A DNA stretch of 64,000 nt. Origin: Aptenodytes patagonicus (taxonomy: Eukaryota; Chordata; Aves; Sphenisciformes; Spheniscidae). This document shows, one piece after another, positions 14,601 to 23,750 of the stretch. The notes below the pieces were generated by a model that ran no database searches, had not been told where the DNA came from, and saw nothing but the letters and a program-made list of their open reading frames with translations. The stretch covers positions 935,001-999,000 of the forward strand of contig NC_134970.1 in the NCBI RefSeq assembly GCF_965638725.1. Reading direction: 5' to 3'. Made by a program: the position numbers and the translations under genes. Each line of letters opens with the position of its first letter. Position 1 is the first letter of the stretch.

Positions 14601-17600
14601 GATTTGATTTTAATTTCCCAATGTAGGGAAAAACTGGTGCAAAAAGAATCCTTCCTATTTTTATTTTTTTTTTACACTTTCCTAACTTATGTTGGGACCT
14701 TTACTAAATTATATTGCTCCATGTTTTAAAAGTCAGGTGAGTTTCTACATAGTATGAGAGCGTAACAGTGTTCCATAGTAGACAAGTGGTTTCTTTGGTT
14801 GCTCAGTAAAGAGGAGTGTGTTACTATCATACTGCATCATGGGCTAGCAGGGCTGGTTGCATGTTAAGAAGGTGAACTGATAATCTCTGGGATAACATTA
14901 AACATCTCTGATGGGTGTTAGACATGGAACTCAAATGTTCTACTTAGTTGCGCTCCGAAATCATATACTTAAAAGCAAAACAAACCCCAAGCACTTTGCC
15001 ATTAATGAGTTGCAACAGCACAAGCCACTTCTGCTGGGCTTGCTCTTATAATGGTAGCTTTCATGTGCCAGCATTCAGAAACAGTAACTGGGAGGGTAAA
15101 GTGTCTTTTTCCCCCTCAGACTTCCCTTTAAAAATGAATACAATTGTATTTTCTTGTTTTACGAAAAGGCTTACTTAAATTTTGAGGCTTTTGTTAGATT
15201 TTAAAAACGGCTTGTCAAGAAGTGTGTAGCCCTTTCATAATTACTTATGTCTATAGAAACTATTTTTTTTTCCTTCATTTAAAAACCCTTTAAAATCATT
15301 GGATGAAAGTCAGAGCTGCAGGTATTCAGGGCCAGTAAGTAATTGCAAATTCACCAAACAGGTCCTCAGCTAGTAACCAGTAGTAGTGTCTTGAGTGCTG
15401 AAAGCTCCATATGCCAGCCCTTAGCCTGTCTAATCACCTTCTTTTGGTTTTGTTACCATAGATTGGAAATTGCAAGGAGCTGCTATGTACAGAATTTATA
15501 ACCTAGTCCTGGTACTGTTTTCTTTGAGGTCTACTCTGTCAGCTGCTCTGAAAAAAATTTACTGTAGCCTACCAACCAGAAATCTTTGAAAAATATTAAG
15601 GAGCTACCTTGCATGTATATATAACATGATGGTGGTTTTGTACTTGCTGAGCTGCTTCTAGGATGGGGAGAGGTGCTGTTCTCTTCAGGTAACAAGATTA
15701 ATGCTTCAGAGGGTTGAAAACACCTGAATTGTTTAAATTGGTCTAGGTAATTTTGACAGCTTGTGAATTTTACAGTTCTTCCCTCTGTCCTGTTAAAAGA
15801 GTAGGTACCAAAAACTAAGCCTAATGAAATGCTTCAAAAATAAAGCGCATGCAAGTGAAAAAGAAGACTGGGGAGAGAAAGATGTAATGACTATTAATAA
15901 TGAAGACAACCATTTAATGTAGGGGAAAAATTTTTGAGACTTTTAAGTACTGGGACCTAATGTGCTGCACAATAGCCTTGAGTCCACACTTACTCCTTCT
16001 GAAAGTCTAGAACTGAGTTACAAGACTGTGTAAATAATGCAGAAAACTGTCCTCGATTGTCAAATGTCAACATTCTTCATTTTTTTCTTTCAGCATTTCA
16101 TGAAGTCTCCGTTTACCCACAGAAGGAACTTCCCTTTTTTATCCATTTCACAGCAGGCCTATGTTCATTTTCAGCAATGCTTGCCCTCCTCACGCACCAG
16201 TTCCCTGAGCTGATGGTCATTTTTGCTAAAGCTGTAAGTATTGTCTCTGTCATGGGGCTTATTGGGAGTTTCGAGGTCCATGGTGAAGTAGGCTGTAGTC
16301 AGTCTTATGCATGTGTGGCATGAATTATTTTATCTCCTTTTGTAAGAATCTAGTTAGTGACAAACACTTCTTGAAATTTGGGCAAAATGTCTATTTTGAT
16401 GAGAAGGTGACCTGTTACTATAACATACCATGGCTTTAATTTGCACTCTTATGGTGAGAGAGCAGCATTTCAGCCCCAGAGAAATTTTGCCACAGAGCAC
16501 TTTGAGTATGGATTTTATTCTCACAGAAGTGGGAGACTGCAGTGCGAGAGCCTCAAAAAAAAAAAAAAATTGTTGACTGGAGATTTTGAGAAGTGAGTAA
16601 AAGGCAGGCTGGACTGCAGGAAAAACAGGTCTCTTGCTGAGCATTGGAAACTAGTAGCGTGATGTGAATGGAACAGACGAGAACAGGGGTAAAGCGATTG
16701 TTAACTTCCAAGCCATGTTCAGAAGTTAGTTAGTTGCAACTTGCCTTTTGGGAACCAGACCAATGGTTTTATATCTCATCTGGTTCCAGTTACTAAATGG
16801 AGAACATGTTCAGTGACCACAGTTCTGTCATTTGAGTACCTGTTCAAGGATAGAAATTGTCAATCAGGCTTTTAGCTAGATACGTTTCTAATCTGTGCTG
16901 CTTTAAATATATCTAAATATGTCTGCTGTTGAGCCATTTGTTCTTATGGGTGTCTTCTGTGCCCATCTCCTTTCTCCTTCTCTCTGCCCTGCTCTTCTTA
17001 GGGTTTCTTTTCCTTGCTTATCTGTTAATAATGCTTCTGGCTGTAACCTTGACATCTTTCCCTGGATGCTGAAAGTTGTGCTGTCTTTCTTTGACAGAGG
17101 GAGAAGCTGCATAGGCAGCTTCCCCTCCTCACTTTCAAACTAAGCCATGCGGTATATTTGTCCTTTATGGAACTGTGGATCTCATGCAGTAGAGCGGAGT
17201 GGCAAATAAAGAGCTCTGAACTCTCAATGAATCATTTATTCTAGCTTTGCTAGTCAAAATAGAGGGTGAAAGGTGTTATGCTTTCTTGCTGTTTTAATGC
17301 AGCAGGTAATGGAGACCCGGGAGGTAAGCCTTTTTTCTTAAGAATACTTTGTTCCTAAAAGCGTTGGCTTTGCTAGCGATTCTAGTCTACAGCGTCCAAG
17401 TCATGCAGGTCTGAGAGTGGGGCCTCATTTCCACACAGTTCTGTTGATCTTTATGTTGGAAAATGTAGTTGGACATGCCAGTGACAAATTTCAGTGCTGC
17501 TCATAATTGGCTGGGTTCATAGTAACTAGGGTCTAACTATCTGCTTGATTAATTCTGTAAGGACTGCATTAGCAAAGTTGTATGATTTCCAAAGAGATAC

Positions 17601-20600
17601 AAGGTCAAATGTTATGCTAACAAAGAATTGCTTGGTGAAGTCCTCTGCTGGGTTTCTTGAACCAAAAAAGACTTTGTACGAGTTAGTTGGCTTTGCATAA
17701 TGGCATTTTGAATGTCAAGTGACATGTCCAAATGTGGGGGAAACACTCCCAGGGTTTGGTCACTTGGCAGTGTGTTTATTTCACTTATTTTCTATAGGAA
17801 AGGATGGATAGTGTCTATTCAGCTGAAAGGATGATCAAGAAGCATGCATATTGCCACATCATTCCACCAACCAAGTCACAGTGGTGGCAGGCACAGACAA
17901 AGGGTTTTTTGCCACTCACTGTGCTGGCTTAATACTGGCAAAAGTGGAAACTGTGTATTGAGATAAACAGACAAGAAGTGAATTCTGTATTAATCTCTTG
18001 AGATTGACAGCTGAGAAGGAAATACCATCTTCCAGTATTCTGCTATTTTAGATAGAATTAATGTTAACTCCCAATCATACTCTAATGACTAATATTCTTC
18101 CTTATTTTAATTATTAGATTATTGTACTCTTGATCCCATTCCTGATGTTTTCAGAAGCATTCAGAAAACTTGTAAGAAACAATGATATTCAATATCAAAC
18201 TAACACTTCCAATTTTATTCATAGATTGCTTCAGTATTTTAACTATAGATAATGCTGTGATGGCTGCTAATGCTTTATAAAGCATTATCTCTTGTGTATA
18301 AAGCAATTATAAAGCAATCTCATAGATTGCTTCAGTATTTTAACTATAGATAATGCTGTGATGGCTGCTAACGCTTTATAAAGCATTATCTTTTGTGTTC
18401 TGGAGGTATGTGGCAGTAGCATCTAGTTGAATTTTCATACTGAAAATGGAAGCTTACCTTCTCTTTAATGACACCTGCCTCTCCACCCAAGGATACTGTA
18501 ATAAAACAATTATTATTTGCTGTATCTAGTGTTATATCTGCAGGTAATTTCAGTGCTTTAAGCTTTCTAAATGAATTTTTTTTTCCTGTGTATTTCATTA
18601 TTTCAAGTATTTTTTCATAATAACTGTGTTTTAACTTATTAAATATAGTAATTTGAGATAATAAAGTTCCAGATGGTAGATACCTGGAGTGCTTTGGCCT
18701 TAGTGAAAAAGCGATACAAAATATATTTCCAACAAATTGTTGAAGTTCCAACAAATCTAGAACACAGTTCTAGGAATGACAATTGGAAAGTATTGTGTAT
18801 ATGGAATTTTTCACTATAAATCTCTAAGTGACTTAAATATGACTATTTAGATTACGTTTCAGTTGCTTCTTAATCAAACTGTTGTTTCCAGCAATTGAAT
18901 CTACAGCGAAGTGCATGCCTCCAAAGGGTTTTAAGAAGTTGAATACCTTTCTATTGACTTGAAAAGTCAGAGTTTACATATTTTCATTTGTTAGTGCTTG
19001 AGTTTGTTTCCTCCATAATAAATCACAGGGTAAATCTTGGCAAATTGCTAAAAATATTCCAAGTGGCCAAAAATCACATTGAAGCATTTACTAGTTCCAA
19101 TGTATACAGCATAATACACCATCAACAGAGACTTGAGCACTGGCACCGGCTGTGAGTCGGCTCCCTCTGGAATGGGAGGCAGTCCTGCCTCCACGCTCCC
19201 TGGCCATGGGACCAGGCGCCAGAGGGATTTTCGTTGTCTTGCACAGGTGGAAGGGTTTGCAGGCACTAGGGACTGGTGCTGGCAGAAGTGTTTAGCATTT
19301 ACGGATCCAGTTAGAGCCAACTGTGGCTTGTTAGTTCTCTTGAACTCAGACTTTTAATATTCTTTGACTAAGGAAAGATGTACCGTGTGAGTCAGTGCAG
19401 GTGAGGACAGTGGAATAGGCAGTGGTAGAGAGCTCCGTATGACCTGCAGTATGAGTGCAGTCGCTCTCAGTGGGTAAGAACTCAGCCTTGCTGTTGGTTT
19501 CAGCTAGATTTCTGATCTCTTGGAGAATCACTCTGTTCTTGATCATCAGAGACAGCTCTATTTCTTAAGTAGCTGCTGTTCAGAATTTTCTCAATAAGCG
19601 ACAGAAGGAAGGAGGTACGCAAAAGGGGTGACAATAACCTAGACAGTCACTGAGCAAGCTGAAAAATATTCTGTTACATAAAACAACTTCTGTTGAAACT
19701 GCAGACAAAAGGGTCTGATTATTTTTTCCATTCAGTATGAATTTTTATTTTTTAATAACTATATAGCTGGAGTACTGGGTAGCTATGTATCATCTTGCGA
19801 AAGTGATGTTGCGCAATTCCTTCTGTAGTATCTTATAAAGACATCGAGAAGTCTGCCTTCAAGAAAATTAGAGATGCAGAGTGACAGCAGGCACTGTAAA
19901 TAGTCTTCTCAGAAGTTCCTGAAAGCAACCAGTGTGCTTATTTTCCGAGCAAATCAATCCCATTTTTTAAGTCCGAACCTTGTGCTACTGGAATAGATGA
20001 GTATTAGTTAATATTAAAGTATTGAAAAAATATTGCAGCAGTGTTCTGCTAAATCCTACTGAAAACCACTTCCTTGTTCAGGGAATTGGACAAAATCCTA
20101 AGACAGTCCATGTTCCAAAGTGTTTTGATATGGATTGCTTGATATTTTCACAACAAAGAAAGAAGTCATGGGACTTAAATTGAAAATTGGCTAATTTTTA
20201 TGATTGCAAGATTAGGAGAAAACATTTCTCATTCTGGTTGTTCTGTAGCTCCCCATTAGAGGATTCCTTGCCATTTTGCTGATAGCAGCCATCTAGAGAC
20301 AGAAAATAGGACTAAACAGAGCTGCGTCTGGCAAGTCCTGCTTTCTGTGACACTCTGCTTTACTTTCTGAACAAATCCCCCTACCACTTTCCCCAAAGCT
20401 CATTAAGTGAGACTGGAGAATTAACTTTTTAGCCAGCTGCTGAACTTTTCATATTTATAAACACTTGAGTCTTTTGCTTATCTAAGAGAAAATGTGTATA
20501 GTTTGGAGATGTGCACTTCCCGGCCAATGTGTAATGAGTGGTTCTACACTTCATAGAAAAAAAGCCTGAAGTTTCCTGTCACAGCTGAGTGTCGATGCCA

Positions 20601-21679
20601 AGGGCAAAGGTTTCTTGCCTTGCTAATCTACATCTTAACTCATGCACTTAATGTGAAGGTGCCACACGCAAACAGGCAGGGAAGAAGCTAGCTGCAACGA
20701 AAAGCTCCTGCGCTGCTGTGAATGTTATGTTTTAAAAGCCTTTTTAATGTAATATTTGAGGTTATGATAGAAGCCAGGAGGGCCAAAGTAAAACCCTCAA
20801 AGTAAATGAGTCCTGTCATTGCTGCCTCATGAAAAGAGGGTTTGTATGAGGATAACACAAGTCCCAGCGGAATACTTGGGGGATGGGTTCAGAAGGTGCA
20901 GGGGAGTTTGCACCATTTGTTTTAGCCTAATCTTTATTTCTGGAACTGTTTAGATGGCATCTAGAATATGGATCCTGTCTGGAAGCATGGGCCGGTCTTG
21001 GTGGATGGTCTGTTCAGTTTTCACACGTTTGAGTCGATGACCTATAAATAATCCATGCCTGAATATCCAAGAAAATACGCTACCCTCCTCCCCAGTCTGT
21101 TCAACACTGAAGGCGCAGTGCTCAGAGCAGCTGGAAGAGTTGTAGCACAGAGAAACGCCGTCCTAACCCGTCCTGCTTCTGCCTAGGTGCTGCGGGTGCT
21201 GTGGCCTGTGAGTGCTCCCAGCGTTCTGGCCTCCAGCTGAGTGGACCACGCCGGGGGGCACGGGGGGTGAGTGGACAAGGCTGGAGCCATGGCTTCCAGG
21301 GTTTTTCTTTTTTCTTCTTTTGTGTGTCTTGACTAATATTTAATGATTACTACAAGCCTATTTCATGGCGTCAGTATTGAGGGGATCATAGCTCTGTTGC
21401 CTTGAGGGAAAGGTACAGGGTGGTTTCTTGTTCAAACCTTGAGCCTGTAAAAGGACGTTGGTTTTGAAACTGAGCTAATTTTTTGTTGTTGTTGTGTTCT
21501 GTTCCTTCTAGTGCTTTGGGACTCTTCACCCTTCGGCTTCATTATGGAAAACGTCGAGGTCTTCCTGCTGTCCAGTCTCTGGCATCAGTCAACTCCAGTG
21601 TGACTGGAGTGTGCTTTCCATGATGGTTAGAATTCATTGTTCTCACGAGCCTCACCCCCAGTGGTTAGCTGACCCCTAG
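1483..21679 (+). CDS. ST7L: ST7L, 3' portion (13 coding exons)
   Basis: This is the suppression of tumorigenicity 7 like gene, a member of the ST7 family of membrane proteins with TPR-like helical repeats. Its biochemical role is not established. The coding join is 1483-1642, 2196-2250, 2878-2993, 4617-4695, 5524-5678, 6227-6324, 6952-7066, 8884-8956, 9619-9721, 12910-13060, 13209-13301, 16094-16233 and 21512-21679. Codon phase is continuous across all twelve junctions, all of them GT-AG, and gives 501 residues plus a stop. Family blocks seen include [27 protein letters not shown] [57 protein letters not shown] and [14 protein letters not shown] call ST7L rather than ST7 from details such as NNxCATAY with no extra exon, QHEAQLRRDTN and [12 protein letters not shown], from the divergent tail, and from WNT2B being next door. 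About 80 N-terminal residues, including the first membrane segments, lie left of the window. Confidence 0.95.
2196..2250 (+). CDS. ST7L: ST7L window exon 2
   Basis: This 55-nt exon lies between CCCCCCCAG and GTATTA. It encodes [18 protein letters not shown] plus two bases of an Arg codon and matches the family motif at this position. The phase fits both neighbours. Confidence 0.92.
2649..2684 (+). repeat. 36-bp poly-C homopolymer
   Basis: An uninterrupted run of 36 C lies in the 627-bp intron between window exons 2 and 3, directly followed by GCAG. Homopolymers this long are mutable and often misread, so the exact length is uncertain. Nothing else stands out in this intron. Confidence 0.9.
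2878..2993 (+). CDS. ST7L: ST7L window exon 3
   Basis: This 116-nt exon lies between ATTAAAG and GTACCA. It encodes [17 protein letters not shown], then [21 protein letters not shown], which are signature blocks of the ST7 family ([21 protein letters not shown] in relatives). It enters with two codon bases carried over and leaves one base into a Val codon. Confidence 0.94.
2994..4616 (+). other. ST7L: ST7L intron (1.6 kb)
   Basis: AT-rich intron without an exon I can support. The open frame at 3267-3530 has no family match and no convincing splice sites around it. Confidence 0.7.
4617..4695 (+). CDS. ST7L: ST7L window exon 4
   Basis: This 79-nt exon lies between GCAACAG and GTAAGT. It encodes [20 protein letters not shown] and LELNNE, the start of the TPR-like part. 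It joins directly to the next exon at NN(E/D)CATAY. The extra segment that some ST7 isoforms carry here has no visible counterpart in the following intron. Confidence 0.94.
5524..5678 (+). CDS. ST7L: ST7L window exon 5
   Basis: This 155-nt exon lies between AATACAG and GTAAGC. It encodes [20 protein letters not shown], then [20 protein letters not shown] and SPQHEAQL. The [10 protein letters not shown] block is nearly invariant in the family. The second half ([16 protein letters not shown]) resembles ST7L more than ST7. The flanking introns (4696-5523 and 5679-6226) show nothing besides T-rich tracts. Confidence 0.94.
6227..6324 (+). CDS. ST7L: ST7L window exon 6
   Basis: This 98-nt exon lies between GCAATCAG and GTAAGT. 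It encodes [20 protein letters not shown], then [13 protein letters not shown], a helix pair of TPR type. The preceding polypyrimidine tract is strong (T run at 6201-6212). It ends in phase 0. Confidence 0.94.
6952..7066 (+). CDS. ST7L: ST7L window exon 7
   Basis: This 115-nt exon lies between GATTTGCAG and GTAAGT. It encodes [20 protein letters not shown], then [18 protein letters not shown], among the best conserved ST7-family segments. The 627-bp intron before it holds nothing I can name. Confidence 0.95.
7067..8883 (+). other. ST7L: ST7L intron (1.8 kb)
   Basis: Intronic sequence with ordinary base composition. I found no further exon, RNA gene or mobile element in it. Confidence 0.7.
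8884..8956 (+). CDS. ST7L: ST7L window exon 8
   Basis: This 73-nt exon lies between ATCATAG and GTAAGC. It encodes [20 protein letters not shown] followed by AVSE and two bases of an Arg codon. The phase fits on both sides. Confidence 0.94.
9083..9108. repeat. Short TA/TG microsatellite
   Basis: Imperfect alternating TATATACATATATATG followed by TGTGTGTG in the intron after window exon 8. It is low complexity only. Confidence 0.7.
9619..9721 (+). CDS. ST7L: ST7L window exon 9
   Basis: This 103-nt exon lies between CCCTTCAG and GTAAGA. It encodes [20 protein letters not shown], then [14 protein letters not shown], a near-invariant family block. It ends in phase 0. Confidence 0.95.
10795..10821. 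repeat. Perfect inverted repeat, 12-bp arms
   Basis: ATCATATTGATA, a 3-base AAA loop, then its exact reverse complement TATCAATATGAT. Two near-identical direct copies of AAACTGATxCCAGGTTT (10768 and 10835) flank it. Confidence 0.85.
11763..11791 (+). repeat. A-rich tract (16 A, TT, 11 A)
   Basis: Two A runs separated by TT. They sit at the 3' edge of a stretch (about 11520-11760) that is clearly richer in GC and CpG than the surrounding intron, which could mark an old retroposed insert. The source was not recognised. Confidence 0.8.
12910..13060 (+). CDS. ST7L: ST7L window exon 10
   Basis: This 151-nt exon lies between TACTTTCAG and GTAAGT. It encodes [40 protein letters not shown] and [22 protein letters not shown] is the ST7L-like form; ST7 has a slightly different HLxHWKRVEGAL. 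It ends one base into a Thr codon. Confidence 0.95.
13209..13301 (+). CDS. ST7L: ST7L window exon 11
   Basis: This 93-nt exon lies between TTTTTCAG and GTAAGT. It encodes [20 protein letters not shown], then [11 protein letters not shown]. This is a conserved extracellular or lumenal-type block just before the C-terminal hydrophobic region. It ends one base into a Thr codon. Confidence 0.95.
13302..16093 (+). other. ST7L: ST7L intron (2.8 kb)
   Basis: AT-rich intron in which I recognise no exon, RNA gene or transposon. Confidence 0.7.
16094..16233 (+). CDS. ST7L: ST7L window exon 12
   Basis: This 140-nt exon lies between CTTTCAG and GTAAGT. It encodes [20 protein letters not shown], then [20 protein letters not shown] and MVIFAKA. 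The run from PFFIHF to FAKA is hydrophobic enough for one or two C-terminal membrane segments, as in ST7. It ends in phase 0. If the following intron were retained, the frame would run 29 more codons to a TGA at 16321-16323. Confidence 0.95.
16234..21511 (+). other. ST7L: ST7L last intron (5.3 kb)
   Basis: This is the longest ST7L intron in the window. It contains the duplicated palindromic unit at 18220-18398, an A run at about 16555-16569 and an AATAAA near 17206. No coding exon could be supported. Confidence 0.7.
18220..18398. repeat. Two-copy direct repeat with palindromic core
   Basis: Two 78-bp copies (18220-18297 and 18321-18398), offset by 101 bp, differ at only two positions by eye. 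Copy 1 contains the perfect 18-bp palindrome AATGCTTTATAAAGCATT. In both copies GATAATGCT lies upstream of AGCATTATC, so each unit can also fold into a larger stem. Copy 2 has one T-to-C change in the palindrome. Confidence 0.88.
21512..21679 (+). CDS. ST7L: ST7L terminal coding exon (ST7L-type tail)
   Basis: The acceptor GTTCCTTCTAG follows a T/G-rich tract. The previous exon ends in phase 0, so the spliced frame begins [10 protein letters not shown] and runs 55 codons to TAG at 21677-21679. The HPSAS stretch lines up with the PWAS-type segment I remember from the divergent tail of mammalian ST7L. The rest of the tail ([14 protein letters not shown] and on) is Cys/Ser rich, with no motif I know. 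A second frame of the same exon encodes an ST7-type tail (see findings). The frame follows from phase, but the exact C-terminus needs transcript support. Confidence 0.72.
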   Translation, partial: CFGTLHPSASLWKTSRSSCCPVSGISQLQCDWSVLSMMVRIHCSHEPHPQWLADP

Positions 21680-22045
21680 ATGTGGGGGGCAAGGAAGAAA
21701 GCTGTGCTATTCAAACTGGTATCTTTGACAGGCTTCCATGTCGGTAATGGTGCTTAACATAAGAATTTCTTCTTTGGCCTTAGTCTGTAATAATCTAAGA
21801 AAATAGTTTTTGTTGAGCAATACCTTATTGCTCTCTTAATCACTTGTACAACTGGAAGCTAATACTTCCTCTGTAAGGAAGGAGAGGACACAAACTGAGC
21901 AGATGTTTGGAGTATTGACACTTCCTTCTCAGCTGCAGATGCACCAGATAATTGGCTTGGATTTAATTTTATAAGCCTTTTTCAAAATATTTGTTAACAG
22001 CAAAGTATGGTTCTGCTTTCTTTATTAAAAGGTTGCTTCTTAACA
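21680..22045 (+). other. ST7L: Probable ST7L 3' UTR
   Basis: Sequence after the ST7L stop. The first plausible polyadenylation hexamer on this strand is ATTAAA at 22024-22029, followed by a T/G-rich stretch. Longer forms ending further right cannot be excluded. Confidence 0.4.
22024..22029 (+). terminator. Candidate ST7L poly(A) signal ATTAAA
   Basis: The common ATTAAA variant lies 345 bp after the stop codon, with T-rich sequence downstream. It is a prediction from motif and position only. Confidence 0.4.
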
Positions 22046-22874
22046 CATTGAATTTGTTGACTTCTTAAGCGTCTGTTTAATATAGATTATAGTATGCAAA
22101 CAAAGATTTGTTTCTTCTGTATCCTGTAAGCTTGCATTACACAAGGAAATGGTAGTATAAACTCCTCTGTTTCATATTGTTACTTCTTTAGATTTAATTG
22201 TGCATCTTTTGTCTTTCAAACCGCTTTACCTTGAAGAACAGGATGGTTTCTGAAACTGCCAAAAGTGATTGTAATATCTGCATGGGAGTCTTTTTGGGAG
22301 ACCTGAACTTCTCAAGTGTTACTCTAAAGTACTGTCGTTGTTGATATCAAGACTTGAAGAGAACTGAGATGTGGAGCACTCTTCAAAGGAATTGCTTCAT
22401 ATACGGACCAGCCACAAGGGTTTGTTTACGGCAAAGGTGAAAAGATGGCTGTGGCAGCCAAGTGGTTTGAGGTAATTGGTGTGACCTCCATTTCCACTCT
22501 CCCCCATTAGAGAAAATGTCTACTTTTTCACATTTGGGTCTGCTGCTTGGCATTGAGGGAGCAGGGTCATGTTAACCAAGGCTTCTTGGAAGTGGAAATG
22601 ATAGAAATAGCACAGGCTTGTGGATAAACGCTAATTCTGAGCACATGAAAAGTCCGTCATCTTACATTTTACAGATAAACACATATACTTACCCATAATA
22701 ACTAGGGAGATTTTACATGTTTAATCTTCACTGATCTTTGTGAAGGATTGATGTAATCCACGATGTTAATGGCTTCTTTCAAAGGTGGTGTAAATTATTC
22801 TAGTTTCTAAATCTTGGATGGAAGAAGTTTGCTGTAGCCTACTCTATTCTCTGAACTAATACCTAAATCAATCA

Positions 22875-22904
22875 ATTACAGGTCAATTTGAATTGACCTG
22901 TAAT
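22875..22904. repeat. Perfect palindrome with nuclear-receptor half-sites
   Basis: The arm ATTACAGGTCAATT, a 2-base TG centre, then the exact reverse complement AATTGACCTGTAAT. Each arm holds a consensus AGGTCA half-site. The pair is inverted with an 8-base spacer, about 0.85 kb beyond the proposed ST7L 3' end. Confidence 0.85.
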
Positions 22905-23716
22905 CTATCTTGACGCAGAAGACTGAGAATGATTTTTTTCTTTTTTTTTTTTCTTTTCTAAATCCTTCTTTACCTTGTAAACAAAGCACTATGAAGCGGA
23001 CAGTCACCTATGCATCTCATATAAGTGTAGCTTATTTGTAACTCTGGCTGAGAGGAAACACACGTGTTCAAGTAGAAATGCCATTGTTACTCTCCACTGT
23101 ATATTTCTATTGACTGGGCTTTAATCCAAGTTAAATACTTGAATTCATTGAGGAGTCAAGAGGGGAGCCCTACAGAAAGGTACTACCAAATTTTTTTGAG
23201 TTGCCTAACTACTAGTAGGTAATTTTCTCAACTTTCTTTCCAGTTGAATGTATGCCATTGGGGCTGTTTCTCACTGTGGAATCATTGTGGTGATTAATAG
23301 ATATGTTGTGTTCATGTAATTTCACTTCTTGGTCCGCAGGGGCCCGTAAGGTAACCAACCTAATGCTTTTTAAAGTTGAACATTTTCCAGCATTTGTGTG
23401 GGGTTATAAATGAAGCACTGCCTCCCATGTATCATCCCAAGAGCTGCTTTCTTTCACTGTCCTCCCCTGACATAACAGTAACAGAAAGGGGATGGGCTTA
23501 TGCTGAAAGTATAGCTGGCAACAGGCTATGTAATGAAAATCTTCCTGTCTCTCTAGAAGTGCCAGTAATTCTTGAGGATGGAGGAGCTCTCTGTATGATT
23601 TCCTAGCAGGATTGTTCATGCTTTATAGGAACATTAATTTGCTGCTTAGGAGCAGGGACTCACCACTTGATCCATACCATAGTAATACCATATCAATCCA
23701 CGTGCAATTAAGTTGC

Positions 23717-23749
<33 letters not shown>
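23717..23749. repeat. (GT)9(AT)n compound microsatellite
   Basis: Nine GT units pass directly into an AT run of about 15 bp. It is simple sequence and likely polymorphic. Confidence 0.9.

Positions 23750-23750
<1 letters not shown>

Noticed and set aside
21512..21603. Frameshift pseudogenisation of ST7L
   Set aside because: All upstream exons are intact and in phase, and the spliced frame stays open for 55 codons with an ST7L-like start. The shifted ST7-type frame is better explained as an ancestral change than as gene death.
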